This document shows positions 36,201 to 43,839 of a stretch of 64,000 bases of DNA, piece by piece. Every line of letters begins with the position of its first letter. Position 1 is the first letter of the stretch. Source of the DNA: Candidatus Krumholzibacteriota bacterium (GTDB taxonomy: Bacteria > Krumholzibacteriota > Krumholzibacteriia > JAJRXK01). Both the position numbers and the translations under genes were made by a program. Below the pieces are notes generated by a model. That model ran no database searches and was not told the origin of the DNA. It saw only the letters and a list, made by a program, of their open reading frames with translations. The stretch is from assembly GCA_029262065.1 (NCBI GenBank), contig JAJDAC010000027.1, positions 248,001 to 312,000 of the forward strand. Direction: 5' to 3'.

Positions 36201-36349
36201 AATCTTTCTTTGCTGATGAGTTTGTCGTCGAGATCGCGGAATTTTCCCGGCGTGTAGTCCGCGAACACGAACTCCAGATTTCTCCGGTTGATGCCCAGAA
36301 CCTCGCCGCGCCCCCCGAACACTTCTTGCCACCACGTCGACCAACTCAT
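33239..36349 (-). CDS. ATP-grasp ligase-like domain fused to membrane helix and TPR array
   Basis: A 1036-residue fusion. Residues ~1-290 are an ATP-grasp domain of the alpha-L-glutamate-ligase-like type: RDLVLKPARGYGGRGILVV for ATP binding and VLEVNARPGL for metal ligands. One hydrophobic helix (~300-320) follows, and then a very long TPR region to the C terminus (for example RGRYNLGLVLEEMEQPHAA). If the helix is an N-in anchor, the ligase is cytoplasmic and the TPR array periplasmic. This ATP-grasp type is known beside 7TM-transglutaminase genes, usually without the TPR fusion. It overlaps both neighbours by 4 bases (ATGA). Substrate unknown; amide or peptide bond formation is expected from the family. 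Confidence 0.82.
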   Translation of the reverse strand: MSWSTWWQEVFGGRGEVLGINRRNLEFVFADYTPGKFRDLDDKLISKERLTAVGAAVPATLSVIRTAADLSSIPELLQQPRDLVLKPARGYGGRGILVVARTEDGWCRASGRPISADEIVLHAHGILAGLHSLDESDDVCLIEERIESHEFFHALYQHGLADIRVVFHGGQPLQAMCRVPTSLSDGKANLHGGAIGLGVVLTTGELTGGIHAGQSVRTHPDSGASLVGARIPLWDECIELARLAATAVDVEYVGVDIVLDARRGPVVLEVNARPGLAIQLANDQGQPVPPRAAMTRIERMTFGVAWLLLAALAIGFGFSDSLLTRDDASLRYQLSAADTNDDSAASVQPGSQWAYEESSLSEESNHFRQARAALANGDTLQALDIYVAATADTSLAPFALNNVALIQRGRGQLIEARRSLEAAVNTYPSYARGRYNLGLVLEEMEQPHAAREQYDQVLALRPSHARAWHQLAGIHYGNDDFTAAATAYEQEIRFSPGSKYGWLRLGLTQRRLGLHEDATQSFATMHRLDPADEAGVYWWARSTMDMPPDGQTKAIRDSLVGELRPFAEADAPSLRCRSVLGDLHWGLGAWSEARDVFQGLVDERYRRGTHRRRLAAVLVDLGLTEAARNILPKLDDSDPVRGREMGTVDWLAFVQDAAAEEDVRTHDVFSRDEPLSNAYLESLRLAWNGNLRRADSHWQASESTPDLAVSLASWVRASESDDGITPEWGVLVESQLRAGLRARVDGDVPGPAVLLWAWARMATALGRLDMATEIQRHIDEKFPHFQPGARARFFAQVESGDNKAARRTGRGLLLARNDSEVRLALVRLSLDADRPREARGLFDALPATQIDQLESQLLLARIHAATNSPRRAISVLEKLRRRAPSDARVRQQLGAQYAAQGKARSAIRELTHAVELMPTDVEVRQLLAHQLMDAREYEQAVLHWERVVRFPGSSTIDRFNLALSLQRSDRFEEAIIEYDRLLELDPERYKTRFNRGLALEKLGRIDEARAEFERVLQTEPNHEPSRNRLAVLETLR

Positions 36350-37986
36350 GGTGCCACGCTTCCGCTTTGCGAGCCGCCCAGCAGGCCACGAAAACGAACC
36401 CACTCGCTCACGCGCAGACCGCGGTAGCTACCAATGAGGATGATCTCGGCCATGACCACCAGCAACGCTTCGGGCACCGCCAGCGTGAGCGTCTTCAGCA
36501 CGGCCGAACCCAACACGATGCAACAGGCCACCGCCAGAATCGCGGTCTGGGCCAACAACCAGGCGGCTTCCTTTGCGCCCCGGTCGGACGCCACGGTGTT
36601 CACGCGTTCGATGGCCATGGCCAAGGCAGCAAGCGGCAAGAGCATGCGCGATCCCGAGGTAACCCCCGTCAGTGGTTGAACGAAAACAGATGCCAGGAGG
36701 AACAGGAACACCAACAGCGAGATCATTACCGCGGTGCGTGGCACGTGAAGAAGCGTCAGGCGACCTAGCTGCCCGCGTAGCAACACGCCCACCGCCAGGG
36801 CCGCCAGGATCTGGAGGCCCCCCAACAACCAACCGGTCTGAAGCAACGAGTAACCCAACAACACGGGAAGGAAGGTGCCAATGCTGCCGAGTCCCACGAC
36901 CTGGCGCAAGAACACGGTCAAAAGCAACGCGAAGGGAGCCAGCAACAGCAACGAGAAGTCATCGCGACGCAGCAGCGGAATGCGCTGCGGAGCGGCCGCG
37001 CTCATCTCATCGCCCCAGACGGCGGGAGAGTGCTCGCGACGCGACCAGAAGGAATAGTCGAACGCAAGACCTCGACTGTGGCGCATGAGTGCTTCGTCAC
37101 CGTGGTACAATCGAATGTATCCCGCGGGAAGGCGGGCAAGGTGATTGTTCAATGGATCGAACGGTACCCACTGGTCGCGCAGCCGGCACTCGACCCACAC
37201 ATGACTGGTGCGCTTGGGCGCACCGCCGGTGAGCAGGACTCCGCCGACCAAGCGGGTAGGAATTCCCAGAGTTCGTAGCAACGCAGTCATCAGGCGCGAC
37301 TTACCACCGCAACTGGCCTCACCCAATCGAAGCGCGGTCAACGCGTCGGTGGTACCACTGAAGTTGGCGGGGGAAATATCCTGAAGACAGTGCGCGAAGC
37401 AACGACCAATGGCATCGGTCGGCGTGATTCCCTGTTCGTCGAGTTCCAGTTGTAACGACCTGGCCAGGTCGGCGTTCAACATGGCGTTGTCCACCGGACT
37501 CAACGAAAACAACTCGCGCAGCCGCGCAACGACCTCGGGAGAACCAGTCTGGATTATTTCGGTAGACGCAAGAGACACTTCGTCCGACGCATTCAGTTCG
37601 TCCCACTCCAGACCAGCATCCAGGTGAAACTCCACCGGCACGCTGCGCAAGCGCGCGACGTAGCGAAATTCCCGGGGCTTGAACACGCCGTCCCCCTCGA
37701 CGATCAGTTGTCGACCCGTGTCGAGGTCCTCGGTTCGGAACCTGAGGTCGCGCGCGTCGAAGCTCTCGTCCAGGCGCGATATGCTGGCCGTTTCGGCGGG
37801 AAGGTACATGGCCACCCGAAACGCACCGGGAGCCGACTCCAGGCGCAGAGACTGGACGTAGTCGTACTCGACCCGATGACGGAGGGAATCCAGACTCAGC
37901 CCTCCCCAGAGCCAGTGCACGCCATTGACTACGAGAAAGACCGCAATCAGGGCCCAGAATGTTCGGATTGGATAGCTCGAGCGCAT
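36346..37986 (-). CDS. Transglutaminase-like protein with C-terminal 7TM region
   Basis: A 546-residue membrane protein. One N-terminal helix anchors a periplasmic region (UUP1-like part, ~35-190). A transglutaminase-type papain fold follows, with a complete Cys-His-Asp set: Cys226 (EASCGGKS), His262 (TSHVWVE) and Asp277 (PFDPLNN). After residue ~330 there are about seven membrane helices. Many homologues in this family are called inactive transglutaminases, so the intact triad is notable. The ATG at 37986 follows AGGCGG; upstream in-frame codons have no similarity. It is the first gene of the three-gene coupled operon with the ATP-grasp/TPR and barrel proteins. Role inferred: periplasmic peptide bond cleavage or transfer. 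Confidence 0.82.
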   Translation of the reverse strand: MRSSYPIRTFWALIAVFLVVNGVHWLWGGLSLDSLRHRVEYDYVQSLRLESAPGAFRVAMYLPAETASISRLDESFDARDLRFRTEDLDTGRQLIVEGDGVFKPREFRYVARLRSVPVEFHLDAGLEWDELNASDEVSLASTEIIQTGSPEVVARLRELFSLSPVDNAMLNADLARSLQLELDEQGITPTDAIGRCFAHCLQDISPANFSGTTDALTALRLGEASCGGKSRLMTALLRTLGIPTRLVGGVLLTGGAPKRTSHVWVECRLRDQWVPFDPLNNHLARLPAGYIRLYHGDEALMRHSRGLAFDYSFWSRREHSPAVWGDEMSAAAPQRIPLLRRDDFSLLLLAPFALLLTVFLRQVVGLGSIGTFLPVLLGYSLLQTGWLLGGLQILAALAVGVLLRGQLGRLTLLHVPRTAVMISLLVFLFLLASVFVQPLTGVTSGSRMLLPLAALAMAIERVNTVASDRGAKEAAWLLAQTAILAVACCIVLGSAVLKTLTLAVPEALLVVMAEIILIGSYRGLRVSEWVRFRGLLGGSQSGSVAP

Positions 37987-38170
37987 AGCGCCGCCTGCCC
38001 GGGTGTGGAGCGAAATGTCTATTCGCACCAACGACTTGCAATCCTCGGGCCTCCCTGGACGGGAGCAGCTCGGGTCAAAGTGAAGCGTGGACCCATCGCT
38101 GTTTGCATAAGATACTCCCATATCATCAATTACGACCGCTTCTCAGGCCAAACGCCATTGGATCGATCGC

Positions 38171-39004
38171 ATGCACTATCTGGATCCCATAGACATCGGT
38201 GACCCGGCGGTCGCCCAGTTCTTCGACGAGCTCCCGCTCTGGTCCGCACCTTTCGGTCGCATGCTCCTGGAGCGCGTTCCGCTTCCGCGCAAAGGCACGA
38301 TTCTCGACGTCGGCGCGGGCACGGGGTTCTTGAGTTTGGAGCTGGCTCAACGTTGTGGTCCCAACACCATGGTCATCGCCGCCGACCCGTGGAAGCACGC
38401 AACCGACCAACTTCGCCACCGGCTGGCCTATCTCAGAATCGAGAACGTGCTGGTAATGGAGCACGACGCCGGTTCGTTGGACCTTCTGGCGGGTTCGGTC
38501 GACCTTATCGTGTCGAATCTTGGCGTGAACAATTTCGAGAACGCCGACGCCGTGTTGCGGCATTGCCATGGTCTGGCGGCTCCCGACGCGCCGCTGATCT
38601 TGACGACAAATCTGGTGGGACACATGCAGGAGTTCTACGACGTATATCGCAAGGTACTCGAGCCGGTGTCTTCAGCTTCGCAACTCAAGGCATTCGATGC
38701 CCACGTAGAGCACCGGGGAACGATAGAGTCGGTATCAGCTCTGCTCGAGGGCGCGGGGTTCGAAGTGGAACATTCCACCAACGATTCGTTCCGTATGCGC
38801 TTCGTCGACGGGTCAGCACTCTTGCGCCACTACTTTATTCGCCTGGGCTTCCTTGCCGATTGGGTAAAGCTCGCACCCGCGGGTCAAATCGAAGAGACGT
38901 TCGTCGAGCTGGAAATGCGATTGAATGCAGTGGCCAAAAAGCGTGGTGAACTCTCACTGACCATTCCCATGGCCTGCATCGAGAGCCGAAGGGGAAAAGA
39001 CTGA
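38171..39004 (+). CDS. Class I SAM-dependent methyltransferase
   Basis: A 277-residue methyltransferase. The SAM-binding glycine motif ILDVGAGTGFLSLELA is at residues 44-59, an acidic loop end is at VIAADPW, and the post-I region has DLIVSNLGVNNF. The substrate is not identifiable from sequence. It begins a closely spaced plus-strand series running to the FKBP gene at 43720; the next ATG is 1 base after its stop. Divergent from the 7TM-transglutaminase operon with 184 bases between. The shape of the Rossmann core fits a small-molecule or lipid methyltransferase better than an RNA one, but this is weak evidence. Confidence 0.85.
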   Translation: MHYLDPIDIGDPAVAQFFDELPLWSAPFGRMLLERVPLPRKGTILDVGAGTGFLSLELAQRCGPNTMVIAADPWKHATDQLRHRLAYLRIENVLVMEHDAGSLDLLAGSVDLIVSNLGVNNFENADAVLRHCHGLAAPDAPLILTTNLVGHMQEFYDVYRKVLEPVSSASQLKAFDAHVEHRGTIESVSALLEGAGFEVEHSTNDSFRMRFVDGSALLRHYFIRLGFLADWVKLAPAGQIEETFVELEMRLNAVAKKRGELSLTIPMACIESRRGKD

Positions 39005-39005
39005 G

Positions 39006-39545
39006 ATGGCCGCGGAACGCCACGTCGCGCTACTTCGCGGCATCAACGTTGGCGGACGAAACAAGATTCCCATGGCCGAACTCCGCGCCTGCGCCGAAGC
39101 GTGCGGTTGGCGGAATGTTCAAACGTACATTCAGAGCGGCAACGTGGTGTTCGACGCAACCGCGAAGGCCGCCGCCCTGGAATCGCAGCTGGAGAAGGCC
39201 ATCTCGAAGCGTCTGGACCTTTCCATCCCCGTGATCGTGCGAACGGCCGCCCAGTGGCGCCGCTACGCCAGCCGAAACCCACTCATGGAGAAAGCGGAGC
39301 AGTTCCCCAGCCAGGTTGCACTAACGCTCGCGAAGTCGAAGCCCGCCCGGCAAGCGGCCGCCGCGTTGCAGGAACGCGCGAAAGGCGGGGAGATCGTGAT
39401 CTTGGCCGCCGATGCGCTTTGGATTCATTTCGCCAGCGGCGCCGGCGACACGAAACTCACACCGGCGCTTCTGGATCGCCTGGTGGGGTCAACCGTCACA
39501 ACGCGAAACTGGCGCACTGTGCTAAAGTTGCGCGACCTTCTTTGA
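39006..39545 (+). CDS. DUF1697 family protein
   Basis: A 179-residue protein matching DUF1697 over its length. The N-terminal motif HVALLRGINVGGRNKIPMAEL is diagnostic, followed by NVQTYIQSGNVVFDA and a C-terminal TTRNWRTVLKLRDL block. The family is widespread in bacteria and of unknown function. It starts 1 base after the methyltransferase stop and is probably co-transcribed with it and with the ankyrin gene 27 bases downstream. Confidence 0.92.
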   Translation: MAAERHVALLRGINVGGRNKIPMAELRACAEACGWRNVQTYIQSGNVVFDATAKAAALESQLEKAISKRLDLSIPVIVRTAAQWRRYASRNPLMEKAEQFPSQVALTLAKSKPARQAAAALQERAKGGEIVILAADALWIHFASGAGDTKLTPALLDRLVGSTVTTRNWRTVLKLRDLL

Positions 39546-39572
39546 GCACGACTCGTTCTGGAGGCTGAGCCC

Positions 39573-40376
39573 ATGGGCCTGAACGAATTTCTCGACTGGA
39601 ACTTCGGCGCCGACGGTGAGGCACAACTCATAGCCAAGCTCACCGCCGGGGCTGATCCCAACCAAATCGATGGCCCTCTGTCCGAGACCGCTTTGCACGT
39701 GGCGACCCGGCGACGACGCCTGAAAGCGGCGGAGATCCTGCTGGATCACGGGGCATACATCGACGCGCGAAATGCCGGGGGCAAGACCGCTTACGCGCAC
39801 GCGATCCGCCGCTCCTTCGACGAAGTAGTGCGGTTGTTGAAGGACCGTGGCGCGAACACCGATCTCACGCCCGCCGACCAGCTGGCCGACGCCATCGCGC
39901 ACTCTCGGCTGGACGACGCGCGCGCCATTCTTTGCCAGCATCCCGAGGCGGCGCGCACCGGAAACAGCGAAGAAGATCGTCTCCTGGCCGATATCGCCGG
40001 GCGCAACCAGGTGGAGCCCGTTCGCTTGCTCATAGAGGCCGGCGCCGACCTGTCGGCCCGCGGCTTGGACGACGGTACGGCGTTGCACGCGGCGGCGTGG
40101 TTCGGACAACCCCAGAACGCGCGGCTGTTGATCGACGCCGGGGCTCCACTCGATGTATTCGACGCCGCCCACCAGTCATCCCCTCTGGGCTGGGCGGTTC
40201 ACGGATCTCGCTATTCCGGAGGGGCCGAAGAACGTCAGGACGTCTACGTGGAACTCGTGAAAATGCTGCTCGACGCCGGATCGAGCCTCGAATATCCGAA
40301 CGACCCCGGCGATGGCTACCTGAAGCGACTCCGCAATGACGCCAGCCCTTTGGTTCGTGAGGTGCTGCCACAATGA
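39573..40376 (+). CDS. Ankyrin-repeat protein
   Basis: A 267-residue protein made of about five ankyrin repeats, for example SETALHVATRRRRLKAAEIL, GKTAYAHAIRRSFDEVVRLL and GTALHAAAWFGQPQNARLL. There is no signal peptide or catalytic domain; it probably binds another protein in the cytoplasm. The start follows a GGAGG-type site (tctGGAGGctgagcccATG). Its stop overlaps the start of the cupin gene (ATGA), suggesting translational coupling, though no known link exists between the two families. Repeat edges are approximate. Confidence 0.88.
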   Translation: MGLNEFLDWNFGADGEAQLIAKLTAGADPNQIDGPLSETALHVATRRRRLKAAEILLDHGAYIDARNAGGKTAYAHAIRRSFDEVVRLLKDRGANTDLTPADQLADAIAHSRLDDARAILCQHPEAARTGNSEEDRLLADIAGRNQVEPVRLLIEAGADLSARGLDDGTALHAAAWFGQPQNARLLIDAGAPLDVFDAAHQSSPLGWAVHGSRYSGGAEERQDVYVELVKMLLDAGSSLEYPNDPGDGYLKRLRNDASPLVREVLPQ

Positions 40377-40756
40377 TCGGAACGAATCTCTTGCAAGAGG
40401 CGCTGAAGCTCGAGGCCACGTGGTCGCCACGCGTGGTCGGGCGTGTGAACGACCAGTACATAAAGGTCGCCAAGCTGAACGGAGAATTCACCTGGCATCG
40501 GCACGAGGATGAAGACGAATTGTTCTTGGTGCTGCGCGGCGAGCTGGTCATCCACTACGAAGACCGCGAAGATGTCCGGCTAGGTGAAGGGGACATGCAC
40601 GTGGTGCCACGCGGAGTCTTGCACAACCCCATGGCCGATGATGATTGTTGGATCGCACTGATCGAGACCGACACCACGAAACACACGGGTGACGTCATCG
40701 ATCCCCGCACGAAGAGCGTCGAAGAACAACTGGGCTCCCAGGACAACACCCAATGA
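40373..40756 (+). CDS. Small cupin-domain protein
   Basis: A 127-residue cupin. Motif 1 is WHRHEDEDELFLVLRGEL (the two His and the Glu are likely metal ligands) and motif 2 is HVVPRGVLHNPMA with the final His ligand. Stand-alone cupins of this type are close to mannose-6-phosphate-isomerase-like or sugar-binding cupins with no assigned reaction. The start overlaps the ankyrin gene stop by 4 bases. The C-terminal tail KSVEEQLGSQD is polar and probably disordered. Confidence 0.9.
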   Translation: MIGTNLLQEALKLEATWSPRVVGRVNDQYIKVAKLNGEFTWHRHEDEDELFLVLRGELVIHYEDREDVRLGEGDMHVVPRGVLHNPMADDDCWIALIETDTTKHTGDVIDPRTKSVEEQLGSQDNTQ

Positions 40757-40817
40757 ATTCATGGCCAGCCCAAGGGATAGTCCGCAGCGACGGTCCTCGA
40801 TTGCCATTGGAGCCCGT

Positions 40818-41264
40818 ATGAGCCGAACCGTTGTTCACCGGACCATCGCCGCACCCGTGACCCAGGTCTTCGCTACGGTCTCGGACATTCGGATGATGGC
40901 GCAGGCGCTTCCGCACGTAGTGCGCTACGAGTTTCTTTCGAGAACGCACTCCGGCCTTGGCACTCGTTTTCGCGAGGTTCGACTCATGCGCGGCAAGGAG
41001 TCGCCCACCGAACTGGAAATCACCGAGTACGCGGTTGATCGCCATGTGAGAATGGTGGCCGATTCGCACGGCACTATCTGGGACACCTTATTTGCGGTGG
41101 CCGGAGACGACAGCCAGACCGAGCTCACCCTTACGATGGACGCACGTGCCTACAAGTTACTTCCGCGTATCATCAACCGTTTCATCAAGGGCATGATCAC
41201 GAAGGCCGTGGAAGAAGACGCCGATCTGATAAAGGCCTTCTGCGAAACCACGAACTCACGCTAG
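40818..41264 (+). CDS. SRPBCC family protein
   Basis: A 148-residue START-like (SRPBCC) protein, with the opening strand VVHRTIAAPVTQVFATVSDI, the central ELEITEYAVDRHVRM strands and the long C-terminal helix GMITKAVEEDADLIKAFC. Such proteins bind hydrophobic ligands in a central pocket; the ligand cannot be told from the sequence. The ATG at 40818 has GGAG 6 bases upstream; an upstream in-frame extension overlapping the cupin gene has no similarity. Its TAG stop is immediately followed by the GTG start of the GNAT gene. A second SRPBCC gene of the same general type is at 56693-57160. Confidence 0.85.
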   Translation: MSRTVVHRTIAAPVTQVFATVSDIRMMAQALPHVVRYEFLSRTHSGLGTRFREVRLMRGKESPTELEITEYAVDRHVRMVADSHGTIWDTLFAVAGDDSQTELTLTMDARAYKLLPRIINRFIKGMITKAVEEDADLIKAFCETTNSR

Positions 41265-42239
41265 GTGTCGCCATTGGAAATCCGACCCGGACGACCACAA
41301 GAAGCGGCTCGCTTGAGCGAGTTGGCAATTCGCTCCAAGGGCCACTGGGGTTACAGCGAAGAGTTCCTCGAAGCCTGCCGCGAAGAGCTGACCTATTCGC
41401 CCGAGCAGTTCACCGACCCGCGATTCGCGTTTCTGGTGGCCGAGGAAGGCGACGCGATACTGGGATTCTGCGCCCTGGAGCGCGTGTCACCGGCAAGCAT
41501 GGAAATCAATGCGTTGTTCGTGGAGCCGTCCCACATGCGACGTGGAGTCGGCCGCTTGCTGCTGCAGCGCGCGAAGGGCTTCGCCCGCAGCAAGGGCATC
41601 GACGCTCTCTTGACGCAGTCCGACCCGGGCGCCAAGGAATTCTACATACGGGAAGGTGGCGTCGTAGTGGGCGAGAAGGAGTCGGGCAGCATTCCCGGAC
41701 GCATGCTTCCCCTGCTTTCGATCCCCACCGATTCGTCGGGCTCCGACGAGTTCGCGCCCGTGGAAGCGCCCCTGTTTGCCGTGGGCCTGCCCAAGCTTCT
41801 GGTGCTCTCGCTTTGTTCGTTGGGGCTCTACGAATTGTATTGGTTCTACCAGAACTGGTGCCGAATCCAAAAAAGCGAGCGTCATGTGACGCCATTCTGG
41901 CGCGCGTTCTTCTCGGGCATCTGGTGCATCCCGTTGACCCTGCGCATTGAAGAGCGCGCGCGCCGGGTTCGGGTCACAGGACTCCCGCTGTGGCCACTGG
42001 GGCTGGTCTGGGTCGCAATGAACGTACTTTGGCGACTGCCCGGGGCCTACGGGCTGCTCAGCCTATTCACCGTGGTTCCGTTGTTGGTGCTGCAGGCCGT
42101 GGTAGATCGGGTCAACGCGGTCGACGCGCCCTACGCCGACCCCAACACCGGTTTGTCGCGGTGGAACATCGTCACAATCATCGTCGGGGGAATCATGTTC
42201 AGCTTCGCCCTCCTCGGTGCGTTCCTACCGGAGGACTAG
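41265..42239 (+). CDS. GNAT acetyltransferase fused to a multi-pass membrane domain
   Basis: A 324-residue fusion. Residues 1-145 are a GNAT N-acetyltransferase with the acetyl-CoA loop MRRGVGRLLLQRA and substrate-side strands MEINALFVEP. From about residue 170 there is a hydrophobic domain of four helices (LPKLLVLSLCSLGLYELYWF begins it) resembling the DUF4234-like membrane domains found alone in other bacteria. Both halves are in one uninterrupted frame. The fusion would place the acetyltransferase at the inner membrane, suggesting a membrane-bound or lipid-linked substrate, but none is known. GTG start abuts the SRPBCC stop. Confidence 0.8.
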   Translation: MSPLEIRPGRPQEAARLSELAIRSKGHWGYSEEFLEACREELTYSPEQFTDPRFAFLVAEEGDAILGFCALERVSPASMEINALFVEPSHMRRGVGRLLLQRAKGFARSKGIDALLTQSDPGAKEFYIREGGVVVGEKESGSIPGRMLPLLSIPTDSSGSDEFAPVEAPLFAVGLPKLLVLSLCSLGLYELYWFYQNWCRIQKSERHVTPFWRAFFSGIWCIPLTLRIEERARRVRVTGLPLWPLGLVWVAMNVLWRLPGAYGLLSLFTVVPLLVLQAVVDRVNAVDAPYADPNTGLSRWNIVTIIVGGIMFSFALLGAFLPED

Positions 42240-42240
42240 G

Positions 42241-42972
42241 TTGACGCAGATCTACGACACCATTGGTCGAGGGTACGGAAGCCTCCGATTGCCCGACTCG
42301 CGCATCGCGCGCGCGATCCATGACGCGCTGGGCGACGCAGCGTCGGTAGTCAACGTGGGGGCGGGGGCGGGGTCGTATGAGCCGGCGGGCCGCACGAAGG
42401 TTGCCGTGGAACCTTCGATGACCATGATCCGTCAACGCAAGCCCGGCCTCGCGCCTGCGGTGAGCGCGTCGGGTACGCACCTACCCTTCGCCACGGGCAG
42501 TTTCGACGCATCGTTGGCGATTCTCACCGTGCACCACTGGCCCGACCGGCCACGCGGACTGCGTGAACTGGTCCGCGTAGCTCGACGACGGGCCACGCTT
42601 CTCACCTGGGACCCAACGTTCCCGGGCTTTTGGCTCACCGACTATTTTCCGTCGATCCTCGAAATCGACCGGGGCATTTTTCCCACGATCGAAGACGTGC
42701 GCGAGGCCTGGGGATCCATAGATGTCCAGGCTGTCCCCATTCCTCACGATTGCAGCGATGGGTTCCTGGGGGCTTACTGGAGGCGGCCGCACGCCTATCT
42801 CGACGAACGCGCCCGTTCGGCCATATCCACGTTCGCCAAGCTGGTGGATATTTCCTCCGGTCTGCGCAGGCTGGGGAACGATCTGCAGTCGGGCGTGTGG
42901 AATGAGAAGTACTCCGAAGTTGTCCCGAGAGCGGAGCTGGACCTCGGCTACCGTCTGATCACAACCAAATAG
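42241..42972 (+). CDS. SAM-dependent methyltransferase (UbiE/methyltransferase 11 type)
   Basis: A 243-residue class I methyltransferase. The SAM motif is degenerate but recognisable as VVNVGAGAGSYEPAG; post-motif segments LPFATGSFDASLAILTVHHW and LRELVRVARRRATLLTW are typical of the methyltransferase 11 group. The TTG at 42241 is preferred as start because a perfect GGAGG lies 6 bases upstream, one base after the preceding stop; an ATG at 42217 would overlap the GNAT gene and has no ribosome site. The substrate is unknown. It is followed 22 bases later by the FKBP gene. Confidence 0.85.
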   Translation: MTQIYDTIGRGYGSLRLPDSRIARAIHDALGDAASVVNVGAGAGSYEPAGRTKVAVEPSMTMIRQRKPGLAPAVSASGTHLPFATGSFDASLAILTVHHWPDRPRGLRELVRVARRRATLLTWDPTFPGFWLTDYFPSILEIDRGIFPTIEDVREAWGSIDVQAVPIPHDCSDGFLGAYWRRPHAYLDERARSAISTFAKLVDISSGLRRLGNDLQSGVWNEKYSEVVPRAELDLGYRLITTK

Positions 42973-42994
42973 AACCTTCATCCGTAGGAGATCC

Positions 42995-43720
42995 ATGCGC
43001 ACGCTTCTTGTTCTCGCTCTTTGCCTGGGAACGAGTGCCGCCTCGGCTGAACCGGAGGGCAAACCTTCGCCACAGGCGCTGGTGGGAACCTGGAAGGTGG
43101 ATCTAAGGCCCCTTCCCGATGCCGATCCCTACTATCAGGAATTCGTGGTCAGCGAGGCGAGCGATGACACCCTGGCGGGATCGTTCTACGGAACGCCAAT
43201 TTCCAACGGCGGCCTGAACAACGACTGGGGCGAGCTGCGATTCGCGTTCGTCACCGGCGATGGAACCGGAGCCTACAACACCACGGGCGTGGTAAGAGGG
43301 AATCGAATCGAGGGAACCACCCATTCCGTCGGACGGAACTTCCTTTCGGTATGGAGCGCGCAGCGCGTGGTGGACTCGGTGGAGACCGAATCCGGGCTTA
43401 CCTACGAGGTCATTCAGGAAGGGCAGGGGCCGGCGGCGGCTCCGGGGAAGCTGGCCCTGATCCACGAGGTCACCAGGAAAGCCGATGGCACGGTGATCAC
43501 CGACACCTGGGCCAGGAACATGCCCATCGAGTTTCTGGTGGGGGGCAATCAGGTGATCGACGGATTGGATCAGGCCGTGGCTACCATGCGGGTTGGCGAA
43601 CGACGACGCCTGATGGTGCCGCCCACGCTCAGCCAACGCACGGTCTACCCGGACTCGATTGATCCCGAGGATACGCTATACTACGACGTCATTCTGCTTC
43701 GCGTGGCCGAACCCAGGTAA
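42995..43720 (+). CDS. Exported FKBP-type peptidyl-prolyl isomerase with N-terminal beta domain
   Basis: A 241-residue periplasmic protein. Signal peptide MRTLLVLALCLGTSAASA, then a beta-rich domain (~20-125) starting LVGTWKVDL, reminiscent of lipocalin-like domains, then an FKBP domain (GLTYEVIQEGQGPAAAPGKL and the pocket motif GNQVIDGLDQAVATMRVGERR). It would catalyse proline isomerisation or act as chaperone on exported proteins. Some FKBP pocket aromatics appear changed, so activity is uncertain. GGAG lies just before the ATG. It ends the plus-strand series that begins at 38171. Confidence 0.82.
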   Translation: MRTLLVLALCLGTSAASAEPEGKPSPQALVGTWKVDLRPLPDADPYYQEFVVSEASDDTLAGSFYGTPISNGGLNNDWGELRFAFVTGDGTGAYNTTGVVRGNRIEGTTHSVGRNFLSVWSAQRVVDSVETESGLTYEVIQEGQGPAAAPGKLALIHEVTRKADGTVITDTWARNMPIEFLVGGNQVIDGLDQAVATMRVGERRRLMVPPTLSQRTVYPDSIDPEDTLYYDVILLRVAEPR

Positions 43721-43724
43721 CTGT

Positions 43725-43769
43725 ATAGATTCAGAATAGATTCAGAATAGATTCAGAAATAGATTCAAG
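43725..43769. repeat. Four tandem copies of an 11-base repeat
   Basis: ATAGATTCAGA occurs at 43725-43735, 43736-43746 and 43747-43757, then after one extra A a fourth, slightly diverged copy at 43759-43769. It is AT-rich in GC-rich DNA and lies in the 119-base gap before the ClpP-like gene. A period of 11 bases is close to one DNA turn, so a direct-repeat binding site is possible; simple slippage is the alternative. Confidence 0.85.
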
Positions 43770-43839
43770 ACCCAGGGCCGGATTCCGGCACGAACCTTCC
43801 TTGAGCCAGACTTTTTGGGATTAGAAAGGACTCTTCCGC

